The notes under the pieces are model-generated. The model was not told the origin of the DNA and did not search any database. It saw only the letters and a program-made list of their open reading frames with translations. From Beroe forskalii (Eukaryota > Ctenophora > Nuda > Beroida > Beroidae), in assembly GCA_011033025.1 (NCBI GenBank), contig WFMF01000152.1:1-64000 (forward strand): 64,000 nt of DNA, given 5' to 3'. The position numbers and the translations under genes were made by a program. Positions 48,479 to 61,154 of this stretch are shown here, one piece after another; the stretch's first letter is position 1, and every line of letters begins with the position of its first letter.

Positions 48479-49107
48479 ATGAAGTTCTTCCAAGTAATCT
48501 TACTCCTTGGAATGATTGCCCTCGTCAGCAGCAAGGCCATTCAGGAGGAAGACACAATGGACATAGAAGACGGTGGTGAGTTGATTTTTAGGCCCTAATA
48601 ATAAAAATAATAATGAAAGGAATAATTTACATCATGTTCATTCTTCATATCATGCTCATACATTTATAATGCAAGTGCCATGATGGAGTGAATAAAAAAG
48701 AGTCAATAATGTTAGTAATGATTCAAGACCTAAAATCAAACAAGTGCTCTGGGCTTACAATGGGTAACCAGACAAACGTAGATTTATCAATGCCATGTAA
48801 GGTGTCTTCATAATTTCATCTTAAACTTATACGTGGTCTGAACTTTAAAGCATACGAGATATATTTATAAGGTACGTTATTTGGGGATTTTCCGAAAAAA
48901 TCTCCATATTTTTGATGCCCACAAAATCACGTAGAACACGATCTGTCAGTATTATGTTAACAGTTTGCACACCCTCAATGCCTTACTTGAACAATTTCAG
49001 TTGATATGCGTGTGGAGAAGCGAGCTCCTAATGACGAGTATTCAATGGATGATTACAAAGGATACGAGCAAGGCTGCAGAGGATGGACTGGTCTTACGGA
49101 GTGTTGA
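48479..49107 (+). CDS. Two-exon secreted peptide precursor (family unknown)
   Basis: Exon 1, 48479-48575: MKFFQVILLLGMIALVSS is a classic signal peptide, followed by an acidic propeptide (IQEEDTMDIEDG). The donor is GGTG|GTGAGT. Exon 2, 49001-49107, begins after ACAATTTCAG and restores the frame: VDMRVEKR, where Lys-Arg is a likely prohormone-convertase site, then a 27-residue product starting APNDEYSMDDYKGYEQ and ending in a CX8C loop whose last Cys is followed at once by TGA. Total 67 residues. AATAAA lies 46 bp after the stop. No amidation signal. This is the plan of a neuropeptide, antimicrobial or toxin-like precursor; the sequence does not decide which. A cysteine framework shortened by the stop is possible but unproven. 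A second, damaged copy lies in the opposite arm. Confidence 0.68.
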
Positions 49108-49152
49108 GCTACTGTTTCCCCCAGTCAGTAAACTATGGGACCGTACAGGAAC

Positions 49153-49158
49153 AATAAA
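49153..49158 (+). promoter_or_regulatory. Polyadenylation signal AATAAA of the peptide gene
   Basis: Canonical hexamer 46 bp after the stop codon, on the coding strand of the secreted-peptide gene. The left-arm copy lost this segment. Confidence 0.6.
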
Positions 49159-49859
49159 ATTTAAGATATTAGCAATTTAAGATATTAGCAATCGATTTAG
49201 TTGTATGAAAATAATTCATATGAAATTAATTTCAAGTTTAACAGTTGTGATTGAGAATTAGCTTGGTATGAATTTAATCATTATTTTCTTTCTTAATGAA
49301 TTCACGTGAAGCAATGTAGGTTTAAGGTTACCTATAGAAATGATTTGGTTTAAATTAGGGGTTTTATGGGGTATACACACAAGGATTATAGTCCATGGAC
49401 TACAGTCTATGAATCATTTGTGCTGTGGATAAATTACCCATGGTCTATAATGTACAAGTATTTTTCGGGCGGAGGTGTCACTAACAATCACAAAATGTGG
49501 AGATAAGTCTGCGAAAAAGCCGCACTTCAACGTGGGATTAAATAGAATTAAATAAAATATTTTCCAAAGCGTGGGATTATTCTCCACGTGCGTCTCGTAG
49601 ATTTGCACGCGGAATGCTGTCGTGAGGCGATGTGGTGAAAAATCCCGAGCAGGGTTAAGTATCGTGGGTTAAATATGGGGGCCTGGGGAGAGAGCCTTAC
49701 CCTCTCAAAGTGGGAAAATCGTCAGCGAGGAGGAATGTTTGTGGGGGTTTTGGAATTGGGGTTTGATGAATGGAGCTAGTGGGGAATTGGTTTAATGGAG
49801 GACAGAAGTAAAAAATAAAGACCCGGGGAAGGGGGTCCCAGCGCTGCTGACAGGGGGTA

Positions 49860-50222
49860 GACAAGGCCTTAACAGAAAGTGGGAGAGGGGGGCAGTGGAA
49901 CCCATGTCATCCACCTCAATACCCGACAACTTGATGATCTTGAGCAATAAACACACGGAGTTAGTGTGGTTGTACTGCGTTGCTGGGGGGTGTTAACAGA
50001 AAGTGGGGGGGGGGGTGTTAACAGAAATTGGGGGGGGCAGTAGATCCCATGCCATCCACCTCCATGCTCGACAACTTGATGATCTTGAGCAACCAGCACA
50101 CAGAGTTTTTATTTTTTTTCTTTTTTTCTTTTTTTCTTTTTTTATTTATATTTTTTTTTATTTTTTTATTTATTTATTTTTTTAGTGTGGTTGTACTGCG
50201 TTGCTGGGGGGGGGGGGGGTGT
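49860..50222 (-). repeat. Partial ankyrin-exon copies with GTTAACAGAAAGTGGGG units
   Basis: Copies at 49891-49982 and 50035-50203 repeat the start of the ankyrin exon (acceptor CCCCAG, then TQYNHTNS) with minisatellite between them. The copy at 50035-50203 is the nearest downstream partner of the exon at 51208-51405, but it is split by a T-rich insertion. The 49891 copy forms the end of the right palindrome arm. Confidence 0.7.
50107..50184 (-). repeat. T-rich insertion inside an ankyrin-exon copy
   Basis: About 77 bp of T runs with scattered C, A and G interrupt the exon copy between GAGTT and TAGTGTGG. On the exon strand it is A-rich, like a poly-A tail or an expanded microsatellite. It destroys the reading frame of that copy. 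Confidence 0.7.
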
Positions 50223-51207
50223 TAACAGAAAGTGGGGAATAAATCGGAGGAATATAGCGGTGATTAAAATCGTGCATGAACCCTGGACAGCCAGAACAAT
50301 GAGGGCAGGAGTCCCATCACCCATACCGACCAGTGCTCTGGCTGTGGATAAGCTCGCTGGGTGATATCAAACAGAACAGAATATATCAAAGGCGAGGAAG
50401 TCTTGGATATAACAATCAATTTTAAGCCCATTCCAGGGCAGGATATTGAGATGATCAGCGCGCAATATTCGCATGAAACTGTGAAACCATGAATGATTTT
50501 TTTTAATTTCAAATAGTATAATTGTGCCACAGGGGGGGACTACGGTTATTGGTAACCGTGCTCATTTAATAAATATAATAATTGAAAGTAAATAATCTTG
50601 TGCGGCACACCTGAAAGAATAGAATTATCTCATTTAAATTTGCAATCGTCACTGCTCTACTGTGGGACATAAAGTTAATCAGTCAATTCATAATAGATTT
50701 AACAGCACCTAATTTCAACAGGTCATTTTAAAAATCCGACAGATTTCTGAAAGACTCCTCGACAGCTGTACGAAATATTGCATCTGATTCAGATTCTAGT
50801 TTGCTATGTCTCAAACAGGGACACGCCAATTTTTCAGAATTACTCCTACTTCGGCAATAGATTGAAAGATGGACATAAATATGGCACTTGTTAAAACGAA
50901 ATCGAATTGTTCGACAGTATTCACCTTTGAGTGAACCACCTAGGTGATTCATGTTGAATCCATGATCGGCAGTGCCGTAGTAGTTTTGAAACAGTACACA
51001 CTTTACCTGATCTCTGTTCTCAAGCGGTCCAGATAATCCCCAGCAGGGGAGGAGGGGTTGGTAAAGGTTCAAAGTGAGGGGTGGTGAGTAGGATATCTTT
51101 GCGGGTGGGGAATGTCTTTGCGAGTGGGGAGTGTCTTTGTGATGATGGATTGGTTGGGATGGCGCCCATGAAATTAAAACATCACTAGAAGCGCATTATT
51201 TACTTAC
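50223..51207. other. Intron-like sequence of the ankyrin gene
   Basis: Follows the donor GTAAGT of the exon at 51208-51405 on the minus strand. No further exon is recognised. Confidence 0.45.
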
Positions 51208-51405
51208 CTATATGTAAAGGAGTATTCCCCACGTAATCATGTGCATTAGCAGGGCACCCGATCCCAACCAGCAGTCTAAAACACTCCATTCTGTTCATTT
51301 GGCTGGCGATGTGCATAGCGTTCTGAGACTTGTAGTTCGTAGCTAGGACATCCGCATTCGTTTGCTTGATGATGTACTTCAGGCAATCGTACTGTCCTTT
51401 TTCCA
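51208..51405 (-). CDS. Ankyrin-repeat exon (possibly iPLA2-beta-like)
   Basis: 198-nt internal exon: acceptor TCTTTCAG, donor ATAG|GTAAGT, phases 2 nt in and 1 nt out. It encodes about 1.7 ankyrin repeats: QYDCLKYIIKQTNADVLATN, KSQNAMHIASQMNRMECFRL, LVGIGCPANAHDYVGNTPLH. NR..C..LL..G..A.A....GNTPLH matches the ankyrin block of iPLA2-beta (PLA2G6) better than an average ankyrin would, but this is recalled similarity only. No lipase or other domain is visible in the window. Earlier exons are expected to the right and were not recognised. Confidence 0.7.
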
Positions 51406-51409
51406 CTGA

Positions 51410-54400
51410 AAGAGGACAATGATTAGTGATTTCGAAATTGCCATGTACCGCAGTCGCGTGACGTTTTCAGTGAGGCTTGGCGGTTGTTTTTGCATGCACT
51501 CTGCAAAAGATTTCCGCGCGGCGTAGCGCGCAAAGGCGCGCGCCAACAATGCCTACGAGAAGAATTAGTTTTGATCCATTCAACATGTCGTCGCGCGTTC
51601 CATAAAGACGGATTTTACCGCTAAAATTTTAGAGGCTGATGATTTTGAAAATCACGATAATTTGGATGCAACCCAAAATACTTGCTCGATAACTGAAACT
51701 TAAACTAGAGAACCAAAACTAGAGCGAAAATTGGATTCATTACAGCTTCAATTTGAGCTCTGAATGCAGGTCAAAAAAGAAATTTTTCGTGAAGTGACTG
51801 AAATGTGATGAAAACTTCAGAAATCGGAGAGACTTCAAGTTCATGGGCAAATATTTGACTCCATCCGTACTATTCTGAGAAATTCGATATTTACAGAAAT
51901 AGCAAAATTAGAATAGTAAATTTTTTGATCATTAGTTACAAAATCATTACCAATATCTGTGAAACGGGACTCAAAGAAAATTTTCCGACAAACAAATAAC
52001 GAAATATGTAATTATGCAAGTCTCATCAATTTCTCTCATGTCAAATTTGAGACTGGAAATACATCATAACTTGTTATTCGACGGTTTACCCATGTATTTT
52101 AATGTTTGACGAATCGGCACACGGAATTTTATAAATACTGCGTGCCGATTGGCCGACCTATGGTGAGCTGTGACTAAACAAGTCGCTGCCTCTGATGACA
52201 AATCATCAATTCAAGTTCATGAGCAACATATTTTATATTTCTTGCGATATGTTTCCACATCTACTAACTACACGGTGTACAGTAGTGTGTGTACAGAGCC
52301 GAAGCCACAACGCTGCACTAAACTCGAGCTGCAATATAAGAGATAGGGCCATTAACTTGTTAATTCTGACAAGCTTAACAAGTTAATTCCCGGCTAGGGC
52401 CAATACGGCGTCTCTCGGAGTGTTAACTGTTAATTAATATGTATACGTTTTGATATAATATATGAATGGTATGACTCTGAGTTTAAATACTACATGCCAG
52501 TACTCTAGACTGGAAGGTGCTGTGTTAAAATAGCCTCATGATGGTACATACCTTGATAGATCAGCGTGTGCCATAGCACGAGCTGCAGTTTAAATAGTGC
52601 TGATGTATTTATAGAGATCGAGGGGATGTCGATTGACAATGTACAAACTGCTTCCCCATCCCCCAATCTATGTAATGCAAAGCGGCATACCATATATTCG
52701 AATAAATTATAAATGCTTGGCATTCGAGGAAATATTCGGGCACTCTTCAGGATGCTTAGGACTCGATGAAATGAAATGGTTTTGGAGGGCAATCAGGGGA
52801 AGTGTGCTATGATGTTCAATTAATCTTGAGTTGCAAGGTGTAGGGGTTTTCTGTATGTAGACTGCACATGCCAAAACTTCGGGGCATGATATCACTTTGG
52901 AAGTAGATAATGCCCAGCTTCAGGATATGCATCGAGTTCTGTATTTTACGTAAATTTATAGATGTGGCTGATATTTAAATTCTTAAATAATTATCAATTT
53001 ACTATGAAACTTCTTGTATGATTGCTGCAACACCATACCTTAGAAGTATATGTAGGTATTCTATACACGCGAATCGCGATACATTGTACATTGTACACTG
53101 AAATCAAGGTAATGAGGTGATCTCTGACAACATGGGCTGTAATCATTGTAACAGGGAATGATAAGGACTTGTTATCATATAATTAGTAATTACCAAGGAT
53201 TCTAAAGTCTTATCTGTACCAGATACATTCTTATCATTGGTGTGAAATGAGAAGTAAATGTGTCTGAAATAATTGGGCAGATGATGATCAAACACTTAGT
53301 TAGTTGGTTTGTTTGAGAGGAAGATCTGATTTAGAGACATGATGTAATCAGTAATGTATCGTGATTCATCTAGTTGTCAGAATAAGGCCGGCAGGGAATC
53401 ACTGAATCACTGAATCAATAATGCTTGGTGGCTTGGTGACAGAGGATGATGTCATTAGAACTCTATGAAATGGTAAACTTGTGATGTACAATCGACTAGA
53501 ATACAAGTGGTATAGGTACTCTTTTATTCCTGCAACTATAGCTTCTTCCTTCGATAGTCACAATATTATGATGGTTAAGGTTAATAGTTGGGCTTCCAAG
53601 GTGAATAGTAGTGGAAATGTTGCATATTTTGACACTTATTACTTATCATATGCATCAACATCTTCTTATCACACTCGAACAGATTGTATCAACTCTCCCA
53701 CAGGAACCCTCACAATCCTTACATTACCCCAAACTCCAGTAGTCCACTGAGGATGAAATACCAACGCACGAACCGGTACTCGAACGTTCACTGTCGACAG
53801 ACACGCAAACCAACACACGCAGTAAGCACTAAGACTCACGCTCACGTATTCAGGAACATCTCATGGTTGCAGATATTGATGCTATACGTGACTCCTTAAC
53901 AGACAGGTCTGCAGTAATATAGGCAATAGAAATATTTGGTACAATTTTATACCATACGCTACAACATGGATGCATGGATAAAATGTTATACTTTATAGTA
54001 CAGAAAAAAGTTTCGTTTGACATAATATTACGCAATAAGATCTTCTAATAAATAGTAAATACCTATGTTTGTTCAGAAGATCTGAATACCGGGTGTCAAA
54101 GTAAACTGGTGTCAAGGCAACTGGTGTTGGACTTGACCATCACACCAGATATCACTTCCCTCTTACGCTAGTTAATTATTTTCTAAGTATATCCAGTATT
54201 CTTAATAAAGTCAGTTAAAAGTTAAGTCTTGATAACATGTCTGTAGCTATCAATGCTTCACTGCTATTCAATTGAATTTTTGTTGACTCATGTGTTTTTC
54301 ACATTTCGGCAATTGTGGACAAACATAGAATTCTGTTGTCACCTGACTGCGTCATATTTTCACAGCTTTATTTTTCTTCGATTTATCTGCAATGCTATCA

Positions 54401-56640
54401 AAATTTACCTACTTTTTTATCAAAACCCATTGTTTATCGCTAACAATAGCACTCCAAAATCCCATCTATTGACAATTGTAAGCTATGACAATGACGTCAA
54501 TCTCTCAAGACTCAACTGCCTTTTTCGTGCGTATTTCATACTTCCATACCAAGCCACAGGCCACTAAACAACTTAGTAGTAAAACCTGGCAGAGCCGTCG
54601 TTGAAAAAAAGAACTCGCAACACATTCTATGGAAGTATTGACTCTCTACGAGCCGCGAGAACGCGAATATTTCCCACCGGTATACCCATGTGACTGCAGG
54701 AATCTGATAAGTGCCGGGGAGCCTGGTGAGATATTAATATATATTCAATGTTTTATATGTTTTACATATCTAGGCTCAGCGGAATATTATATTTATATGT
54801 GACTCGACAGTTAGTTCATACATAATTATTCTATATCGGTGAAATTCTTCAAACCCCGTAAACTTAGAAAGTTACAACTGAGCAGTTCTGGCAAACTGAG
54901 CCTTGTCTTGCAGGTAAAATACCAATTCATACAGTATCTATGGATTTGGTGTAGTCTTAGAGAAATAAATCAGTGTTTAAACTGCTGTACTGTGCAACTT
55001 TTAGAAGATTGTAAGTAATTGGTACATTGTAATTATACTACCAAATGCGGATATATTTCATGTTTCCTTAAACCCGGGTGTACCTATGAATCTGGATGAA
55101 TCTGGATGAATCACTTACCATTATAAGAGAACTCAGCATCATTTTGTGAAAGACAAAGGAGAAGGACCGCTTGGCAGTTACATATCTATCTGTTTCTGGG
55201 CACATTATACGGGAGTAGATTATAGGTACACGGGAGTAAGACTCTGATGCATCTGTACACAGAAAACTTGTAGGATAATTGGCAGAAAAGATGGGTTAGT
55301 GAAAGTTTGGTATGCTTAGCATACCCACATACATCATGATGTTATGGAATACTAAGGAAACATAATTATCATGTAAATTTGTTCTTCCAAACGTATATCC
55401 CTTGTTCTCCCAAAGAAATCTGGCTGAGAAAGTAAGGAATATTACCTCTATAAACAGTGCCTATTTAGCTATTTCTACGCTTTTCAGTGCCTATTTACGA
55501 ACCACATTATTATACGCCAAAAATGTCTGTCTAACTGGGAGTTCAATTGACGTAAATAGTGGGCAATTCAACTCTACTGTCGGTAGTTTAGGCTGAATAA
55601 AACTTTAGGTACGCTGAAATATGACAACTATTCAATATGACATCAATTAAAAACACACTTCTTATTAGTCAAGTGGAGTTCTAGACCTTGCAGATAAACT
55701 ACTGAACCAGTGTAACTAAGACAAGAAATGTCTACAGTTATCAGTGAAGATTCACCTAGATGAATTTTTCTCGTTGGACCATGAAAATTGTAGTATTTTA
55801 TATCTTGGCCTGAGAAAATAATATTATTTAAGTATTTAATAAGGAGAAAATATATCACACAATAGCGTACTCTGCGCCGTATTTACTAGCATATTCTAAT
55901 CCGACTTGTCCGTTGTCCAGACACATAAATAATATTCACTTGAGTTTATATATTAGCAATGAGCATTAATCAATCCACTGCACTATTATGATATGCATGA
56001 TATGCAGACAAACAGTCATTTGGAGCTTATTACATGTCACGAACGAGAATTAGGCCGTTGAGAGTGACGTAGTTATCAGGACTAAACGTTGTCTCAACTG
56101 ATGACGTTTGCCCGTCTTTTTTACGCACGAACACTTAAATGAGCTCGGTTCTCCTTTCCAAAGAATGCTCATCACAAGAATGCCTTTACAGAGCCATGTG
56201 ATGATTGTAGTGTACGGGGAAATCTACTGAATTTACTGAAGTGAATGCCTCGTGTTTTACTTTTACGCAAACTATTGAGAAAATACCCATTCAGCATTCC
56301 ATGGATATTCTTCACTCCTGAGACGTCTAATGTAAAATTGAGAGAAGTTCTGTACAGTTTGGAACCCTCTGATGTTTTCACTTGCCTGATCAAGTCCTAT
56401 CAAGTCCTGATCAAGACACTAGCCCTTCGGCCTGCGGGTCTGAATCAAATACATTCCTCGGACTGCATCCTCGGGAAGTATTCCAGAATGGCACGTGTCC
56501 GATGTATTTTAAAGATATCAAATCTACGATTCTTAATCATACAATCCTTTAAGCCTTTAATAATATTTTAATCATCCATAGCGAAGTTTGAATTGCTCAT
56601 TTTGGACTGTGTAGATTGATAACTGCTCTTGGACGATTAG
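51410..56640. other. No gene recognised (5.2 kb)
   Basis: AT-rich sequence, probably intronic or intergenic. Short frames on both strands lack domains or flanking splice pairs that would join them to the ankyrin exon. Confidence 0.4.
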
Positions 56641-56649
56641 AAACTGCAT

Positions 56650-57015
56650 CATCATCCCAATTCTCAGCATGACCGTAGCCCACAAGATGACCGTAGCCCA
56701 CAACTTGACCGTAGCCCACAAGATGACTGTAGAGCACAATACAAGGTAGTAAACATGACCGTATCTGCACACGGAAAATGAGCCTATTTATTCTAGCTGC
56801 TACAACATGACCGCATAGACTGCCAGACTGTCAGTCATGGAGTGCTGAATTTAAACGAAGCCACAAAATGAGTTGAGATCTGGTGTGTAGTCTCCCCAGC
56901 AACATGACCGTAGCTCACAACATGACTGTTTCTTACAACATGTCTAAGATAATAGAAATCCCAACCCAATCTTGACCATAGCTCACAACATGACCGTAGC
57001 TCACAACATGACTGT
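56650..57015. repeat. CACAACATGACCGTAGCT dispersed tandem units
   Basis: Units of CCCACAAGATGACCGTAG or CTCACAACATGACCGTAG type occur in two clusters (56665-56760 and 56895-57020), separated by diverged sequence. Confidence 0.75.
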
Positions 57016-59285
57016 AGAGCACATTATATTACATTGTCGCAACAATATTCATCTGCACACTAATATTCTGCAAACTAAGGCAGTAAAGGTACACTGCTGC
57101 AACTATCTGAACACGGAAAATAGGCGGTTATTTTCAACAATTTGGCAGCGCGCACAATGTAAATGACGTCATTTCGACCGCCTATTTATTCTGAGTGCTG
57201 CTACTATCTGCTGTACCGCATGGAGAATGACTGCCAGTGTGTCATGAGTAAAGTGCTGAATTTAAACGCTGGAGAGAGGGCGGCAAATGAAGTTGAGACC
57301 TGGTGTGTGTTAGAGTCTCCACTCAAGATTTAAAAAAAGTTTGCAGCAACGACTCGAAGCTCGAGCAGGATACCTTGGTTTTCTTAGATAATGTCTAAGA
57401 TGATATTAAGAAATCCAAATCCCTTAACGAAATGTATCTACGACGATAATGGCGTCGAACTTGACATATTTTTTATTAGAAATAGTATTGATTTCATTGT
57501 GAAAGGCCGAAAAAAAATATTCAATGTTGTTTCTCTATATTCCAATTTAGTCCCATCACAATCGTACCATAAAACTCTCACCCTATCACTCCTTACTTTA
57601 AGAGAGTTTGAGAGAATGAGATCTAGCGGTTTAAAGTAGTGGCTACTGCAAATCACTGAATGAGGGTGACACACCTGCCTTATCATTAGCAATTACTAAC
57701 TCACTCACTCACTCATAAACAAACATACAGTCAGACAAGACACCTAACACATACACACATACAAACAGACTTGCCCCATACATACAAACATACATACAAA
57801 TATACTGACATATCCACATGAAGTAATGAGTACACAGTACAAGCATTACAGTATCAATCACTGATGTAAACTTGCTAACAGTCGGTATAAATGATATGTA
57901 TTTATTTGAGAGCAAGGCACACCTACCTTATAGTAATCGGTGTGAGACTTAGCGAGAGATATAGGGATATTTATCTACCCCAGTGCACGTAAAAAATAAG
58001 CATTTCAACTTCATTAAAGTACTTCATTGCGCTATGATAATGATGTCATCTAATAAACAGCGTATTTATCCCTCGTGCACATTTCATTCAGGTTTTGGTA
58101 GAAGAGAGACGCACGCTTATGATATAAGTGGTTGGTAGTGACTTCACCAGTGATCAACTTGTTTTTAAACGTTAATCTTTATTTAACAGTTAACAGATAC
58201 GTTTAAAACATTAACAGCTGATAAGTTAATAGTAATTGCAGATCATTAATCACTTAGTTTATTAGTGAAAGTAGTCAGGAAATAATCCATACCATGTGTT
58301 ATCAGGCATGCCTAAGATTATAACCCAAACAACAATAAGAATGATATGCTGAGCATTTGGGCGCGGCAATAGTTTGTGATTTTGGGAATACCACGTGCAG
58401 CATATGACTGGAATGAAGTCAAATAGAAGGCATATATTTCCAATCGAGCAAGACGAATTTCCCAGAATACTGACATTTGAAGTCTTCCCATGATCTTTGA
58501 GAGGGAATCGATGTTTCAATGAATGACTCGGGTGAGATAAACTGTCGAGCGTGATCATGCCTCTGGGTTTATGAATTCATGTATTATCTGATAGGTGTAA
58601 TGATATATATTTCGAATAAATGAGCATAACGAATATCATTATGAATTTATAACAAACTTCGATCATTATCCCTTATAACATAAAGTATTAAATATTCAGC
58701 GTATATATAATATTTTGTGGCGGAATATTATATCAATTGTGTCTGATTTGAACATTTAATAGAAGCTCAGTTCCTTGGTTGAGTGATCCGGTATGGGAAG
58801 TTTCGATATTTAGGCCACACACAAACTATGATTGGCTAGCCTGATAAGTGACATCATTATCATAGTTTTCAATAAGAAGTTGATGACGTCACAAAACATA
58901 TTGATTGAGAGAAGAGTGTAATCTATATCTGCCGTTTGAGCCTGATAATATTTGCGCGCAAAGTAGCATGAGGAAAGCAAAACTCTGTGTATTTGAATAA
59001 AATTGTAAAGTAATGATGCAAGAATATAATGGTGCATTGTAGTGTCATACAGGGGCCATATTTATTCTCTCACACTCAAATACACAAGCTCAGACAAACA
59101 AACGCTGACACATACATACATACACACAATACCCTACAATAGTGGAGGGTTACCACTACTATATAACGTGCTGACAATGGTGCCATGACACTATACCGCC
59201 GTGATTCCTACTTGAGGTGGAAGGCAGTTAATGGGATTACAGCAACGAGAGCCTGGATTCATAGGTCCTGTCATATGAGGTGACT
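57016..59285. other. No gene; ACAT-rich microsatellites
   Basis: Includes ACATACAAAC-type microsatellite at about 57715-57800 and CACATACATA at 59075-59125. No supported gene or RNA. Confidence 0.4.
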
Positions 59286-59289
59286 CACG

Positions 59290-60195
59290 GTGGTTCTCTG
59301 GTGAGTGGTGTCAGGGTGATGTCGTAGTGAGCTGGTGTCAGCACAAAGCAGTGTCAACAAGAAGTGGTGTCAGGGTGAAGTGGTGTCAACGTAAAGTAGT
59401 GTCAGGGTGATGCCGTAGTGAGCTGGTGTCAGCACAAAGCAGTGTCAACAAGAAGTGGTGTCAGGGTGAAGTGGTGTCAACGTAAAGTAGTGTCAGGGTG
59501 TTGCCATAGTGAGCTGGTGTCAGCACAAAGCAGTGTCAGGGTGAAGTGGTGTCAGGGTGAAGTGGTGTCAACGTAAAGTAGTGTCAGGGTGATGCCATAG
59601 TGAGCTGGTGTCAGCACAAAGCAGTGTCAACAAGGAGTGGTGTCAGGGTGAAGTGGTGTCAACGTAAAGTGGTGTCAGGGTGTTGCCATAGTGAGCTGGT
59701 GTCAGCACAAAGCAGTGTCAACAAGAAGTGGTGTCAGGGTGAAGTGGTGTCAACGTAAAGTGGTGTCAGGGTGTTGCCATAGTGAGCTGGTGTCAGCACA
59801 AAGCAGTGTCAACAAGAAGTGGTGTCAGGGTGAAGTGGTGTCAACGTAAAGTAGTGTCAGGGTGAAGTGGTGTCAACGTAAAGTGGTGTCAGGGTGTTGC
59901 CATAGTGAGCTGGTGTCAGCACAAAGCAGTGTCAACAAGAAGTGGTGTCAGGGTGAAGTGGTGTCAACGTAAAGTAGTGTCAGGGTGTTGCCATAGTGAG
60001 CTGGTGTCAGCACAAAGCAGTGTCAACAAGGAGTGGTGTCAGGGTGAAGTGGTGTCAACGTAAAGTAGTGTCAGGGTGATGCCACAGTAAGCTGGTGTCA
60101 GCCTGAAGAAGTGTCAGTCTTAAGTAGTGCCATAGTGAACTAGAGTGAGCCTGAAGTGCTGTTAACGTGAAGTGGTGTCAGATGGTGGTGTCATA
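59290..60195. repeat. Minisatellite of ~15-bp GTGGTGTCAACGTAA units in longer blocks
   Basis: Units such as GTGGTGTCAGGGTGA, GTGGTGTCAACGTAA, GTAGTGTCAGGGTGA, GCCATAGTGAGCTG, GTGTCAGCACAAAGC and AGTGTCAACAAGA repeat in a fixed order. They form blocks of ~105-135 bp that recur about seven times with occasional internal gains or losses. It is a true higher-order array. Confidence 0.92.
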
Positions 60196-60633
60196 ATCTA
60201 GATGGTATCAGCGTGAATTGAGTTAAGAGTAGACTGCTTTTAAAGTCTTTATGTTTATGAAAAGGGACCAGGAAATCCATAGATCGATAGAAAGGCTCGT
60301 CAACCCTTTATACTTTCATGATGGCAAGTTGTTCAGTAGGTAAGAATTACTGTAAGACTGCATTCTGCAAAATTACGCACGATTTGTCAAATGCCATCAC
60401 AATCACCCTGAAGTAGCAACATTTAATAAGCATTACTTAAATCGGTTGTCATTCATCTCAAATTAGGCATGCAATGATTTAACCTGGAGCAAATACCTTA
60501 GATACACATTATTGAGGTTTCTGGTATTTATTTAAACATATTTTATAACACTGTACGTTGATTTATGGTTGAATCACCTGTTTTTAAGAGCCTAAAAATG
60601 TTTCAACAACAAACCGAAAATATTTTTCGTTAT
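60196..60633. other. No gene; flank of LINE copy B
   Basis: AT-rich sequence between the minisatellite and the retrotransposon 3' tail. Confidence 0.4.
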
Positions 60634-60661
60634 AATAATAATAATAATAATAATAATAAAA
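60634..60661 (-). repeat. (TTA)n microsatellite, probable LINE 3' tail
   Basis: About nine ATA/TTA triplets. On the retrotransposon strand they come after ~200 bp of 3' UTR, where non-LTR elements often end in a simple repeat. Confidence 0.6.
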
Positions 60662-60865
60662 TATGGTAGCTTAAACACAGTAACGAGGTTACACAATAAG
60701 TTAATACTCTGTACCTATGCACAACTGTGTGGAATACTTTAAAAACTGTCACAGAAACAAATCGTAAGAATATATTAAGACTATTGTGTGCTAAAAACAG
60801 AACCCATAATTTACTGTGTGACAGTGTGGCTCAAGAATCAGAAGTTACATCCAGTAAACAGTTAG

Positions 60866-61153
60866 TTACGATTTAAATGACCTATTGAAAAGGAATGTTT
60901 TTAGCTTAGTTTTAAATTCAGTTATTGAGTAGCAAGATTTTACTTCAAGGGGTAAACTATTCCATAACTTAGGGGCATAGCAAAAGAAAGATCTAGAACC
61001 CATTCGAGTTTTTGGTATGTATGATCTTAGAGAAGGAGTTCTACTTCCACTGATATTGTTGTAGTTGATGAGGTGAACAAGATAATTGGGTGCAATTCCA
61101 TTGATGATTTTGAAGACAGTTAAAAGAATTTTGAATTCAATTCTCTCAGGCAC
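60866..61153 (-). pseudogene. Retrotransposon ORF2, C-terminal segment
   Basis: 95-residue frame with PERIEFKILLTVFKIINGIA, then FFCYAPKLWNSLPLEVKSCY and TKLKTFLF, the conserved C-terminal tail of non-LTR reverse transcriptases. It is joined to the preceding segment by a one-base frameshift inside the LHWL-K-VPERI stretch near 61154. Confidence 0.75.
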
Positions 61154-61154
61154 C

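Larger units (their letters stand above)
47100..49951. repeat. Right arm of the large inverted duplication
   Basis: Reverse complement of 41946-44430, retaining the ~365 bp lost from the left arm. It contains the intact secreted-peptide gene and ends in an ankyrin-exon copy (49891-49982). Inner boundary: GTTCATTTCTTCCCCATACT. The 99-codon frame at 47540-47839 also exists in the left arm, but its differences are mostly amino-acid changing, so it is not treated as a gene. Confidence 0.9.
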
